This document shows, in pieces, positions 24,236 to 32,120 of a DNA stretch of 32,120 nt (the first letter of the stretch is position 1; every line of letters starts with the position of its first letter). The stretch lies in assembly GCF_001441615.1 (NCBI RefSeq), contig NZ_LAXJ01000038.1, positions 1 through 32,120 of the forward strand. Reading direction: 5' to 3'. The notes beneath the pieces are model-generated. The model searched no databases, had not been told where the DNA came from, and was given only the letters and a program-made list of their open reading frames with translations. A program made the position numbers and the translations under genes. Origin of the DNA: Roseovarius atlanticus (GTDB taxonomy: Bacteria > Pseudomonadota > Alphaproteobacteria > Rhodobacterales > Rhodobacteraceae).

Positions 24236-25159
24236 TTACACAGTCTCGGTTGTCTTCTGGTCGCGATCTCGCTGTTGCATGCGAAAAGCCCAACAGATCA
24301 ATGCCAGTCCGGCAAAGATCATTGGAAGCGACAACGCCTGCCCCATCGTTAGTCCCCAGGTTCCGAAATGCAGGGCGTGTCCGATTGGGTTATCCTCACT
24401 CACGAATTGCAAATCCGGCTGCCTGAAGAACTCGACTAAGGCCCTGGACATGCCATAGCCCGCAAGAAACACTCCTGTCAGGGCACCGGGCCTTTTCAGC
24501 CATCCCTTTCGCCATGCCAGAACCAGCATAAGGATGCCCAGCACCACTCCTTCAAGCAACGCTTCGTAAAGCTGCGACGGGTGCCGCGCACATAGCCCCA
24601 CCACGCCTGGGCAGGCTTGCGCGGCCTCTCCGGGGAAGATCACCGCCCATGGAACATCAGTCGGCCGTCCCCAGAGCTCGTTATTGGTGAAATTGGCGAG
24701 ACGTCCGAGTAACAACCCGGGTGGCGTGGCCAGAGCCAAGATGTCCGCAGTTCCAAGAAACGACGCGCGCTGGCGGATACAGAAGACAAGCCCAGCGACC
24801 GTCACCCCGAGAAACCCACCATGGAAGGACATGCCGCCCTGCCAGACCATCAGGATTTCCAAAGGGTTTTTCAGGTAGTATTGCGGCTCGTAGAACAGGA
24901 CAAAACCAAGACGCCCACCGATGATGACGCCGAGAATAATCCACGTGAGCAGTTCATCCAACTGCGCGGGTTTCATAGGTGGCCCAGCATCCGACCAGAG
25001 CGCAGGACGCCCGAAGGTCCGAACGCAAATTCGCCAACCTGTTACGATGCCGACGATGTACGCGAGCGCGTACCATCGGAGCGCGAGGTGAAAACCCCAA
25101 ATATCAATCGAAAAGACTTCGTGGCCGATGTCTGGAAACGGAAGGGCGGCAGTTAGCAT
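24236..25159 (-). CDS. lgt: Prolipoprotein diacylglyceryl transferase
   Basis: The 307-residue integral membrane enzyme attaches a diacylglyceryl group from phosphatidylglycerol to the lipobox cysteine of prolipoproteins. The diagnostic segments are visible: RWYALAY near residue 28, GGRLGFVLFYEP, GGMSFHGGFLG, the Lgt signature GRLANFTNNELWGRPTDVPWAVIF and the ARHPSQLYEA motif. Length and hydrophobic profile (seven or so TM) fit the family. It ends an operon with an APC permease, an unknown, a VTT protein and a small membrane protein. This may be an accessory copy, since lgt is usually with core genes. AGGA lies about ten bases before the ATG. Confidence 0.94.
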   Translation of the reverse strand: MLTAALPFPDIGHEVFSIDIWGFHLALRWYALAYIVGIVTGWRICVRTFGRPALWSDAGPPMKPAQLDELLTWIILGVIIGGRLGFVLFYEPQYYLKNPLEILMVWQGGMSFHGGFLGVTVAGLVFCIRQRASFLGTADILALATPPGLLLGRLANFTNNELWGRPTDVPWAVIFPGEAAQACPGVVGLCARHPSQLYEALLEGVVLGILMLVLAWRKGWLKRPGALTGVFLAGYGMSRALVEFFRQPDLQFVSEDNPIGHALHFGTWGLTMGQALSLPMIFAGLALICWAFRMQQRDRDQKTTETV

Positions 25160-25170
25160 TGTCTATCGTC

Positions 25171-26493
25171 CTACATATGCGAGTGAGGCTCGGATTTATC
25201 CTCTTGTGGTGGACGATGGCGCAAGAATAGACCCACGAAGGCAAAGACAGCGACCATCATCCCGATCGAGACCAGCACGATCAACGGATCGCTCTGCCAT
25301 TTCAGCGCGGTGAACGCCGCCAGCACGATGATGTCGAGCGCGATCGCGCCGAGCAGAATAGCCCCCACGGCACCAATCTCCTGTCGCAGGTGCCGAAACA
25401 CGCCCCAGTGGATGATGATGTCCATCACCAGATAGAAGAACGCACCGAGCGAGGCGATCCGGCTGAGATCGAAGAACACCGCTAGGAAACTGGCGATTAC
25501 CACGGTGTAGACCAAAGTATGGTCTCGGATCGCACCCGGCATGCCGAAGTGGCTGTGGGGGATCAGTTTCATGTCGGTCAGCATGGCAAGCATTCTAGAG
25601 ACCGCGAAAATGCTCGCGATCAGTCCTGATGACGTGGCGACGATGGCCAATAGGACAGTCAGGTAGAAGCCCGTGCGGCCCAAGGTCGGCCCCGCGGCTT
25701 CAGCAAGGGCATAGTCTTTTGCAGCGATGATCTCTTCAAGGTTAAGACTGGAACCGACGGCGAAGGCGACGAGAAGATAAACGATAACGCAGATGCCGAT
25801 GGACGCAACGATGGCCCGACCGATATTACGGTTCGGATTGTTCACTTCGGCACCGCTATTGGTGATCGTGGTGAACCCTTTGAAAGCCAGGATCGTAAGC
25901 GCAACGGAGGCCACGAAGCCGGTGATTTGCGTCGATTGCCCGTCCGTCGCCGCCTCGAACGAGATACCGCCTGCCCAGAGCGCCGCCGCCCCGAAAAGCG
26001 CGATACCTCCCACCTTTAGGATAGCCATGACGATCGAGAACAAGCCAACCGACCGGTTGCCGGCAGCGTTGATGAGATAGGCAAACACAATCAGACCCAC
26101 ACCGAGGGTAGAAACCAACCAGTTGGTCCGCTCGACGCCTAATCCCTCCAAAGAATATGTGGCGAAAGTCCGCGCAACGAGGCTTTCGTTGATGACCATC
26201 GATAGGGCCATGAGCAGCGCGGCCCCCGCGGCGACGGTCGTCGGGCCATAGGCCTTTTGCAGGATCACCGCGATGCCTCCCGCAGACGGGTAGGCGTTGG
26301 ACATCTTGACGTAGGTATAGGCGCTGAACGCGGTGACGAGCGCGCCGGCGATGAAGGACAACGGGAAGAGTGGTCCGGCAAGCTGCGCGATCTGCCCGGT
26401 CAGTGCGAAGATACCGGCGCCGATCATCACGCCTGTCCCCATCGCAATCGCACCGGCGAGGCTGATGCTGTTCGCCTTGTATTCCGATTTCAT
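25171..26493 (-). CDS. APC-superfamily permease
   Basis: The 440-residue protein has about 12 TM helices and the APC opening motif SLAGAIAMGTGVMIGAGIFALTGQ, followed by the conserved AYPSAGG segment and FKGFTTITNSGAEVNNPNRNIGRAI (the loop containing E). It ends in a short His-containing cytoplasmic tail. Family members carry amino acids or other small cations; the substrate cannot be read from sequence. Its ATG follows the TAG of the upstream gene directly, with GGAAAGG before it, so co-translation is likely. Why such a permease should be in this operon is unclear. Confidence 0.86.
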   Translation of the reverse strand: MKSEYKANSISLAGAIAMGTGVMIGAGIFALTGQIAQLAGPLFPLSFIAGALVTAFSAYTYVKMSNAYPSAGGIAVILQKAYGPTTVAAGAALLMALSMVINESLVARTFATYSLEGLGVERTNWLVSTLGVGLIVFAYLINAAGNRSVGLFSIVMAILKVGGIALFGAAALWAGGISFEAATDGQSTQITGFVASVALTILAFKGFTTITNSGAEVNNPNRNIGRAIVASIGICVIVYLLVAFAVGSSLNLEEIIAAKDYALAEAAGPTLGRTGFYLTVLLAIVATSSGLIASIFAVSRMLAMLTDMKLIPHSHFGMPGAIRDHTLVYTVVIASFLAVFFDLSRIASLGAFFYLVMDIIIHWGVFRHLRQEIGAVGAILLGAIALDIIVLAAFTALKWQSDPLIVLVSIGMMVAVFAFVGLFLRHRPPQEDKSEPHSHM

Positions 26494-27234
26494 CTAGACA
26501 TTTTCCTTTCCGAATGCGCGTGCCTTCCCGGCAGAGAGCGTCTGCGGTCTGCGGTAATGGCCCCGCTTGCCATCCCCGGCGATGAGATTGGCGCCGGGCC
26601 AGTCGTAGAGGCACCAACTTTGGCGAAAGGCTTCCAGCAGTTCGGGCTCTGCGCGATGCCTCGCGACCGCCCGGGCGAATGTTTGCGGCGGACGATGTGT
26701 GAAATGCGTTTGCGGGTCGTCACCATCGCGAAAGACGCGCGCGGCATAGCCCGGGGCGCCGACCGGGTAGAAGAGAAACACTAGCAGTGCCCGGATCGTC
26801 CAGCGCAGCCTGCGCCCGGGATAGCGGCTGATGAGCCGCGCGGACGGCGACGACAGGCGCAGCATCCGGCGGTAGAGGTCCCAACCGACATCGGTGACGA
26901 CCGCGTGCGCGCACCCCGTCTCGACCCCTGGGCGCCGCAGAGCGGTATCGGCGGCGACGGTGTAGATGTCAAGCTCCACCATCAGCCGGCTGCCGCCATC
27001 GGGCAGGGTCTGCAAACCGACAATCTCCCGCGTTTCTTCCGCTGCACGATCGAGCGTGACGAGAAAACGCTCGATGTCTTCAGGCGGCCAGCGCACCTCT
27101 TCGCCATCCGCAAGGTGCAATGCCCGATTGCCCAGTTGCCGGCGGCAAGTCCGCAACATCTCGCGGCGGATCAGCGCGCGAACGGCTCTCCAGTCCGGGG
27201 ACGGGCGCGCGTCGGGCCTGGGGGTCGCGGTCAT
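26494..27234 (-). CDS. Conserved hypothetical protein, unknown function
   Basis: The 246-residue product is mostly soluble. One hydrophobic stretch (WTIRALLVFLFYPVGAPGYAARV) near residue 147 could be a single TM or buried helix. It is rich in Arg (RRQLGNR, RRLRW, HRPPQTF) and lacks Cys clusters or catalytic motifs that I recognise. The N-terminus (MTATPRPDARPSPDWRAVRA) has no signal peptide. It overlaps the upstream VTT gene by four bases (ATGA) and abuts the APC permease gene, so it is a bona fide cistron. No function is proposed. Confidence 0.65.
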   Translation of the reverse strand: MTATPRPDARPSPDWRAVRALIRREMLRTCRRQLGNRALHLADGEEVRWPPEDIERFLVTLDRAAEETREIVGLQTLPDGGSRLMVELDIYTVAADTALRRPGVETGCAHAVVTDVGWDLYRRMLRLSSPSARLISRYPGRRLRWTIRALLVFLFYPVGAPGYAARVFRDGDDPQTHFTHRPPQTFARAVARHRAEPELLEAFRQSWCLYDWPGANLIAGDGKRGHYRRPQTLSAGKARAFGKENV

Positions 27235-27914
27235 GAGCGTGCCTTCCTCCCGCGCTGCTCGCGGATCGCCACGGCGATAATGGGGGCCAGCGTCAGTGCC
27301 CCCAGCCCGACAGCGGCCCAGGCGGCTCGCCCGGGCTCCCCGCTCATCGCCTCGTTACCGAAATGCGCGAGAACGAAACTGGCGGGGATGATGCCGGCAA
27401 GCGTCGCTACAGCGAAACGCCAGAAATGCAGGCAGCTGAGACCGGCAGCGTAGCTGACGATGTCGAACGAGATAAACGGCATCAGCCGGCTGGCGAACAC
27501 GGTCAGGGTCAGCGCGTTTTGCGATCCGAGCCAGCCCTTGTCCACCGTCTCGCCGAACCATCTGGTCAGCACATCGCGCCCTAGGAACCGTGCCAGAGCG
27601 AAGGCCGCCAGGGCGCCGAATTCGGCGCCGATGACGATGTAAATGGTGCCGATCGTATGTCCGTATGCGGCACCTGCCGCCAAGGCGATAGGTGCGCTTG
27701 GGATCGGCGTGGCGACGATGGCGATCGTCATGAGGGCGATGATGACGATCGGCCCCCATGCGCCGGCAGCGCTCACCCAGGCCGATATCCGCTCGCCGCT
27801 GAGGTCTTCCACGAAGCCTGACAAGGGCCCAAGGAACAGCGCCGCCGCAGCGGCCACGAGCGCGACCGCGAGGACGATTTTTGCGCCTGTTCCAACCGTG
27901 ATGCCCTGTGCCAC
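27231..27914 (-). CDS. TVP38/TMEM64 (VTT-domain) membrane protein
   Basis: The 227-residue protein starts at GTG (27914) and shows the VTT/SNARE-associated layout: a first TM, a re-entrant-like loop (ATPIPSAPIALAAGAAYG), the GAEFGALAAFALARFLGRDVL segment with the conserved G-x-x-G and R-x-LGRD, and FASRLMPFISFDIVSYAAGLS. These are the marks of the DedA/TVP38 superfamily, linked in bacteria to membrane and lipid homeostasis and sometimes metal stress. It overlaps the next gene and follows the DUF6010-like gene by ten bases. Confidence 0.88.
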   Translation of the reverse strand: MAQGITVGTGAKIVLAVALVAAAAALFLGPLSGFVEDLSGERISAWVSAAGAWGPIVIIALMTIAIVATPIPSAPIALAAGAAYGHTIGTIYIVIGAEFGALAAFALARFLGRDVLTRWFGETVDKGWLGSQNALTLTVFASRLMPFISFDIVSYAAGLSCLHFWRFAVATLAGIIPASFVLAHFGNEAMSGEPGRAAWAAVGLGALTLAPIIAVAIREQRGRKARS

Positions 27915-27924
27915 CTGACCGCCC

Positions 27925-28353
27925 TCACGGTAGATAAAGGATGAGGAGAAAACCGGCGGTCAGCAGATCGAAGACCACGCAGTAGGGAATGTACCATTTC
28001 GGCACCGGTGCACCGAAGGCGCCAATACGGTGCAGCAGGTCCCAGGCCGCATGCGCCGCCAGTCCCAGCGGCAACGCGAGCGGCGACCAGAGCAGACCAA
28101 CAAGCGCCACAAACGCGTAGAAGGCAGCGGCCCCGAATTCCAACCAGAACAGCCGGGCCAAGCCAGAGGAGGCGCCGAAACCGATATAGGCGCCCCCTAT
28201 CACGGCCAGTGTCAGGGCCGCGATTGCGACCGAGACCTGTTCGGGCACCCAAAGGTGAACGGGCGCAAATACGAGGAACAGCCCCGAACCGATGGCACTT
28301 GGACCCAGCGTATCTGTAGTGATCCAGCCGACTTGGCTTCTATCGTTCGACAT
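27925..28353 (-). CDS. Small multi-pass membrane protein (DUF6010-like)
   Basis: The 142-residue product has about four hydrophobic helices (LFLVFAPVHLWVP, VAIAALTLAVIGGAYIGFG, WLEFGAAAFYAFVALVGLLW, FDLLTAGFLLILYLP). The His/Trp-containing AAHAAWDLLHRIGAFGAPVPKWY segment resembles DUF6010-type proteins. It is the first gene behind a CueR-like promoter (28402-28432) about 50 bases upstream and leads the operon ending in lgt. The start ATG has only a weak AGGA element. Family assignment is tentative and function unknown. Confidence 0.65.
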   Translation of the reverse strand: MSNDRSQVGWITTDTLGPSAIGSGLFLVFAPVHLWVPEQVSVAIAALTLAVIGGAYIGFGASSGLARLFWLEFGAAAFYAFVALVGLLWSPLALPLGLAAHAAWDLLHRIGAFGAPVPKWYIPYCVVFDLLTAGFLLILYLP

Positions 28354-28401
28354 CGAGCGGTGCGTCCTCGTATTTGGCGGGGTTGCGTCCGGGTCGCTAC
28401 G

Positions 28402-28432
28402 ACCCTAGGGCTTCCAGCTAATGGAAGCTCAA
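28402..28432 (-). promoter_or_regulatory. CueR-like promoter of the 28353 operon
   Basis: On the minus strand TTGAGC (-35, 28427-28432) and TAGGGT (-10, 28402-28407) are 19 bp apart with the dyad CTTCCATTAGCTGGAAG in the spacer, essentially the copA promoter design. It points at the DUF6010-like/VTT/unknown/APC/lgt operon, implying copper-inducible expression of these membrane genes. Confidence 0.78.
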
Positions 28433-28642
28433 GACGTAATCGTAGAATCTCCATTTCACGCGGCGTCGACGGCCTGGCCCATCATCTCGCGCACTTCGAC
28501 AGCGATCTCGTTAAGCTGACATTGCCATGCTGCGTCCGCTCTACCGCATGTGACCCGCGTGTCCCCGTCCACTCATCACGGTTTCGTTTCAAGTTTGGCT
28601 GTTAATCTCTCACGCTCCCTTTGGGAATTGCATAGTTTGAAG
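28433..28642. other. Region between divergent/convergent ends, no clear gene
   Basis: Between the CueR-like promoter and the copB terminator there is no supported gene. A minus-strand frame ending at 28456 (...LNEIAVEVREMMGQAVDAA) is open for about 40 codons from a GTG, but has no recognisable start context and may be a gene remnant. Confidence 0.3.
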
Positions 28643-28669
28643 GTCGCCCGGGCTTGCAGCCGGGGCGAC
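28643..28669 (-). terminator. Hairpin after copB
   Basis: GTCGCCC and GGGCGAC form a GC-rich stem around a 13-base loop, starting eight bases beyond the copB stop (28677). No T tract follows on the minus strand, so termination strength is uncertain. Confidence 0.45.
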
Positions 28670-28676
28670 AAAATTT

Positions 28677-29378
28677 TCAGAACATTAGGCTCGTACCGAA
28701 GACGATCGAAAATGCATCAGTATCTTCACCATTTGCTTTGACGATGTCCTTCGTGTCGCCATAAGAGGCCTCGTAGTTAACGCCGACATAAGGAGAAAAA
28801 GCGCGGTCGATGACGTCATAGCTAAGCCGCGCTCCGATCTCCACTATAGCACCGCCAGCGCCGCGTTCGCGCGCCAGATCATCCTTCAGGGGCATATCAA
28901 CTTCGATGCTCGGCGTGAAAATCAGGCGGTTGGTCAACAGTGCCTCATACTCTGCCTCGAAACGGAAGAATGGGTGATCAGACACGAAAAGATCGGCATC
29001 GATCTCGAACCACTGCGGCGCGAGGCCTTTGAGGCCGACCACACCAGCGTAGCGGTCAGGTGCCCCACCCGGCGTATCCGCATAAGCCCCCACTACGGCA
29101 TCAAAGAAAGGCGAAACTGGAAACTGAAGTCGCGCCTGGTTTTCCAATTTTTCGAAATCATCCGATGTGAGGCCAAGCTCGGCTTCGCTTCTCCAGACGA
29201 ATTTCAACTCATCCGATCCCGCGAGAGCATCAAAATCCCATACGAAGGCATCCTCACCATCCATCGCGCGATATTCGAACTGCTCCGCTTGGAAACCCCA
29301 GATAAGCGGCTCGGCGTATGTGACCTGAGCCCAGGGCAGAAAGAGGCCGGCAAGTCCGGCCAGTTTGAAACGTTTCAT
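28677..29378 (-). CDS. copB: Outer-membrane copper resistance protein CopB/PcoB
   Basis: The 233-residue protein has a signal peptide (MKRFKLAGLAGLFLPWAQVTYA) and a beta-barrel pattern with alternating residues, ending in the C-terminal Phe (SIVFGTSLMF) typical of outer-membrane proteins. Segments GYRAMDGEDAFVWDFDALAG-like (here QFEYRAMDGEDAFVWDFDAL), KFVWRSEAELGL and DLFVSDHPFFRFEAEYE are the CopB family blocks. The Met/His-rich N-terminal insert of PcoB is missing, so it is a short form. It follows the multicopper oxidase copA by 26 bases. CopB is thought to move or sequester copper across the outer membrane. Confidence 0.9.
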   Translation of the reverse strand: MKRFKLAGLAGLFLPWAQVTYAEPLIWGFQAEQFEYRAMDGEDAFVWDFDALAGSDELKFVWRSEAELGLTSDDFEKLENQARLQFPVSPFFDAVVGAYADTPGGAPDRYAGVVGLKGLAPQWFEIDADLFVSDHPFFRFEAEYEALLTNRLIFTPSIEVDMPLKDDLARERGAGGAIVEIGARLSYDVIDRAFSPYVGVNYEASYGDTKDIVKANGEDTDAFSIVFGTSLMF

Positions 29379-29404
29379 CTTGATTTTCCTTTTTTCTGAC
29401 TGGT

Positions 29405-31177
29405 TCAGGCTGGGCGCCCTCTGACTACGACTTTGCGGAACATGCCACCGTCAGCGTGGTAAGAGAGGTGACAATGGAAAGCCCACTGTCCAGGGGCATC
29501 GACCTCGACCTCTATGTCGGTTGTCGTGCCGGGTTGGACGCTCACCGTGTGCTTGATGGGGTTACGCGCGCCCTGACCGGTATCGATGATCGACCACATC
29601 CCGTGCAGGTGCATTGGATGCGCCATCATTGTCTCATTGATGAAGCGGATGCGCACCCGTTCGCCATAATTCAGCACGATTGGGTCGGCATCCTCGTATT
29701 TTACTCCGTTGATCGACCAGATGTAACGCTCCATGTTGCCCGTCAGACGCAGTTCAATGGTGCGCGAGGCAGCGCGGTTCCGGTAAAGCGGCCGCGCAGC
29801 GCGCAGATCCGTGTAGGACAGGAACTTGCCGCCGTTATAGGCCTTGGGTGTCAGCCCGCTGCCTGGCGCATAGAATGGGTCGCCATTGCCTGACATATTC
29901 ATGCCAGAGTGCTCCATGCCGTTCATGCCGGGCTTATTCATACCCTGCATTTTTGAGTGCTCCATTCCACTCATGGTCTGCATGCCACTTGCGTTCTGCA
30001 TGACGTGGTCACCCATATCCATCCCCATCATGCCGCTCATGTCGGCCATTGTGAGCAATGGCTTGGACCTGAGCCGCGGCACGGCCCCGGCATAACCTTC
30101 TTTTGGCGATAGAGTCCCACGAACGAGCGCAGTGCGACCCATTGATTCGGCAATGATGCTATAAACTTTGTTTTCCCGCGGCTGGACGATGACGTCAAAA
30201 GTCTCCGCCACGGCAACACGCAGTTCATCCACCGTGACCGGCTTGACGTCGTTGCCGTCAGCCTGGACCACGCTCATCTTCAGGCCCGGGATACGCATGT
30301 CGAAATAGGTCATGGCCGAAGAATTGACTATTCGCAGGCGGACCTTCTCACCGGGCCGGAACAGCCCTGTCCAGTTTTGCGATGTGCTCCGCCCATTGAT
30401 CAGAGCGGTAAATCCCTGCACATCCTCAATGTCCGTTGGCATCATCCGCATCCGCCCCCACATCCCGCGATCCTTTAGGGCTGCTTTCAGACTATCCTGG
30501 CGCGCGTCCTCGATCAGGGTTTGCAAGGTGCGTTGCGAGCGATTGTAGTAATCCGGCATCCTCTTGAGATTCCGCATAATCCGGCTGCCCGGATGCGGGT
30601 GCTTGTCGGCCAGTTGCACGACATAATCACGATCCGCCCGAATCCGTTCACCGTCGCGCGGCTCGATTATGATGGCCCCGTAGGCACCATCGGGTTCCTG
30701 AAAGCCCGAGTGGCTGTGGAACCAGTAAGTTCCCGCTTGCTGGATCGGAAACCGGTAGGTGAAGGTTTCACCCGGAGCGATACCGTTGAAGCTGATACCG
30801 GGGACGCCGTCCTGCTGGAAGGGCAGGATCAGCCCATGCCAATGAATTGAGGTGCTCTCGCGGAGGTTGTTGGTCACGTTTATGGTGACTTCCTCGCCTT
30901 CCTTGAACCGCAGGATCGTTGGAATCTGGCTCTTGTTGTAACCGACCCCCATTTTCCGAAAGTTCCCAGTGTCGATCCGAACCCGGTCGACAGTGATATC
31001 ATAGGTCCCTTTCGATGTGATCTTTGGCGATCCGTGCGCGCGCAATGCCGTCGGCATGGCAAGCGCGGCAGCCGCAGTCAAACCGAACTGACGCCGGGAC
31101 AGACCTTTTGCCAGATGTTCCGACGAACTGAGCGCTGTATCGGAAAGCGCGCACTGTTTTGCTTTGAAGAGTCGCAT
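29405..31177 (-). CDS. copA: Periplasmic multicopper oxidase CopA/PcoA
   Basis: I start at the ATG at 31177 (MRLFKAKQ), with AAAGGAG upstream. The 590-residue protein has a Tat signal (SRRQFGLTAAAALAM, RR at 28-29) and four copper ligand motifs: HWHG (112-115), YWFHSHSG (152-158), HPMHLHG and HCHLSYHADGGM. Between domains 2 and 3 is a Met-rich stretch of about 60 residues (MADMSGMMGMDMGDH...MEHSGMNMSGNG), the Cu(I)-binding region characteristic of PcoA/CopA. It oxidises Cu(I) in the periplasm and works with CopB encoded next. Length is normal for the family. This is a different gene from the P-type ATPase at 2680 that shares the name. Confidence 0.95.
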   Translation of the reverse strand: MRLFKAKQCALSDTALSSSEHLAKGLSRRQFGLTAAAALAMPTALRAHGSPKITSKGTYDITVDRVRIDTGNFRKMGVGYNKSQIPTILRFKEGEEVTINVTNNLRESTSIHWHGLILPFQQDGVPGISFNGIAPGETFTYRFPIQQAGTYWFHSHSGFQEPDGAYGAIIIEPRDGERIRADRDYVVQLADKHPHPGSRIMRNLKRMPDYYNRSQRTLQTLIEDARQDSLKAALKDRGMWGRMRMMPTDIEDVQGFTALINGRSTSQNWTGLFRPGEKVRLRIVNSSAMTYFDMRIPGLKMSVVQADGNDVKPVTVDELRVAVAETFDVIVQPRENKVYSIIAESMGRTALVRGTLSPKEGYAGAVPRLRSKPLLTMADMSGMMGMDMGDHVMQNASGMQTMSGMEHSKMQGMNKPGMNGMEHSGMNMSGNGDPFYAPGSGLTPKAYNGGKFLSYTDLRAARPLYRNRAASRTIELRLTGNMERYIWSINGVKYEDADPIVLNYGERVRIRFINETMMAHPMHLHGMWSIIDTGQGARNPIKHTVSVQPGTTTDIEVEVDAPGQWAFHCHLSYHADGGMFRKVVVRGRPA

Positions 31178-31381
31178 ACTCTTCTCCTTTGCGATGATTG
31201 AGTCGAAGGTTCGCCCGATCACGGCAGACCTCGAGTAGCTTCTGAGAAGTGATCCCGCGAGTACCCGAGGTGTTTCAGGACCACCCGAACAGGGGAGCCC
31301 TTCACACGTTCACGCCGTTTCTTATTTGGACGAGACCGGAAACCTGAGCCGTAAGATGCAGGGATGAGAATCGAAGCGCGT

Positions 31382-31717
31382 TCAGACTCGCGGAGGGGGC
31401 GAAGACGCTTCCGGCTTCAAGCCTTCTGCGTCGACCGCGCGAGACCCATGATAAACGTGCACGACAAAGAGCTTCGGTTCGGGTAGTGCATGATCGGCGT
31501 TAGAAAAAGTGACGCAATGCACCATCATACCAGGGCAACCGGGGATAGTATCGTCCGACACAAGATGTGCGTCACAATCACGAACGTCCATCGCGGCAAC
31601 GTGGCTCCAATCTTCTTGCGGCGAGCCAGCTTCAGGTCCGACAAACGGCATGGCCGCTACCATCAAGACGATGAGCGACAGAATATGAGCCATTCGTGTC
31701 AATCTGAAAAAACGCAT
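31382..31717 (-). CDS. Small exported Cys/His protein upstream of copAB, unknown
   Basis: From the ATG at 31717 the frame encodes 111 residues with a signal or anchor helix (MAHILSLIVLMVAAMPFVGP). The mature part carries DCDAHL, PGCPGMMVHC and HVYHG, that is three Cys, several His and a Met pair. I do not recognise the family. The composition suggests metal binding in the periplasm. It lies 204 bases upstream of copA on the same strand. A GTAAC-N5-GTATC pair resembling the response-regulator sites is about 55 bases upstream of the ATG. Confidence 0.55.
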   Translation of the reverse strand: MRFFRLTRMAHILSLIVLMVAAMPFVGPEAGSPQEDWSHVAAMDVRDCDAHLVSDDTIPGCPGMMVHCVTFSNADHALPEPKLFVVHVYHGSRAVDAEGLKPEASSPPPRV

Positions 31718-32120
31718 ACATCCCGAACCTTTCACAATTAAAAAAGCGCGATTGCCAACAAAGATCAAGGATACATTTCGTTACAAAAATTATGCTTCTA
31801 AAGCATTGGTTTTTCTTGACCTTCCAGCGCCGGAGCATAGCCTGCTCGATCAGGACCCACGCTTCAAAAGGCTGAATATGCTACTTTCACCAATGCTATT
31901 CTTTGAAAGGCACAGGTTTCATTCGGCCGCTAAGGCAGTCGCGGCGAGCCGCAAGTTTTTGCAAGCGCAGCCGGTGGAGAACATGCGGCAGGCGAAACCA
32001 GTCCGTCGCATAGATTTATCGTTCATACTGATCGACCGGGCTGCACAGGCGGTGGCTGGGTTCCACCTGAAGCCCAATGGCCGGAGGTCAGCATCGACAT
32101 CCCCGTGGGCGCGATGCGCG
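31718..32120. other. Window-edge region with a CueR-like box and open frames
   Basis: The plus strand has TTGACC (31816-31821) followed by CTTCCAGCGCCGGAGC, a near match to the CueR dyad, but the -10 at 19 bp (CCTGCT) is poor. Downstream, a frame from the ATG at 31878 and another reading ...CTGGGWVPPEAQWPEVSIDI on the plus strand are both open to the window edge. I cannot choose between them. The GTAAC-N5-GTATC motif at 31770-31784 (minus strand) points at the gene starting 31717. Confidence 0.4.

Noticed and set aside
1..32120. CRISPR arrays, tRNA or rRNA genes
   Set aside because: No regularly spaced repeats, no cloverleaf with CCA context and no rRNA-like sequence were seen.

Overview
The window reads as a copper/heavy-metal resistance island of an alphaproteobacterium, most likely Rhodobacterales. 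This rests on high-GC codon use, Tat-exported multicopper oxidases, a CueR-controlled copA/copZ pair, and the sequence flavour of the Rieske, YfcC-type and EF-hand proteins. No rRNA, tRNA, CRISPR array or replication origin was seen.

Layout. (1) 1-5543: a copper-efflux core. A P1B ATPase (copA), its MerR-type regulator (cueR), a two-TM ion channel, a DUF305 membrane protein and a glutaredoxin-MauE-like fusion lie on the minus strand, with a copZ chaperone divergent on the plus strand. copA and copZ face each other across two back-to-back CueR-type promoters. (2) 5597-9424: a minus-strand periplasmic copper/redox operon behind a third CueR-like promoter. It encodes an L,D-transpeptidase (broken), cytochrome c, a multicopper oxidase (one-base frameshift), a second cytochrome c and a ScsC/DsbA-like thioredoxin-fold protein. 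(3) 9745-13428: a two-component system with a small SHOCT-domain membrane protein as third cistron. An IS3-family element (9786-11015, 5-bp target duplication) has split the SHOCT gene. (4) 13595-15603: two paralogous exported EF-hand proteins, each behind the same four-half-site operator, flanking a decayed beta-propeller gene. (5) 15807-19419: a DMT transporter pseudogene, an ECF sigma factor with a Cys-rich tail, a largely non-coding stretch, a 52-residue Cys-rich peptide missed by length cut-offs, and small membrane proteins. (6) 19537-22871: a second P1B ATPase with two CxMHP/CPxCGM metal-binding modules, a DUF2933 protein and an isoprenylcysteine-methyltransferase-like protein. (7) 22890-24191: two pseudogenes joined by a deletion (YfcC-type transporter N-half and Rieske C-part). 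(8) 24236-28353: a minus-strand operon (DUF6010-like protein, VTT/TVP38 protein, unknown, APC permease, lgt) behind another CueR-like promoter. (9) 28677-31717: the periplasmic copper pair copB-copA (PcoB/PcoA type) and a small Cys/His exported protein.

How it works together (inference). Cytosolic Cu(I) would be sensed by CueR, carried by CopZ and exported by CopA and probably the second ATPase. In the periplasm, multicopper oxidases, cytochromes, the ScsC-like protein and CopB would oxidise or store copper and repair disulphides. A second regulatory circuit (OmpR-type regulator plus kinase) appears to control the EF-hand pair through operators built of GTNNC-like half-sites 10 bp apart.

Two kinds of damage stand out. 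Single-base frameshifts in short runs (7283, 9192, 9054, 9855, 22969) could be genuine or sequencing errors. Seven in-frame nonsense codons between 14.5 and 23.8 kb look like real, recent decay of cargo genes.
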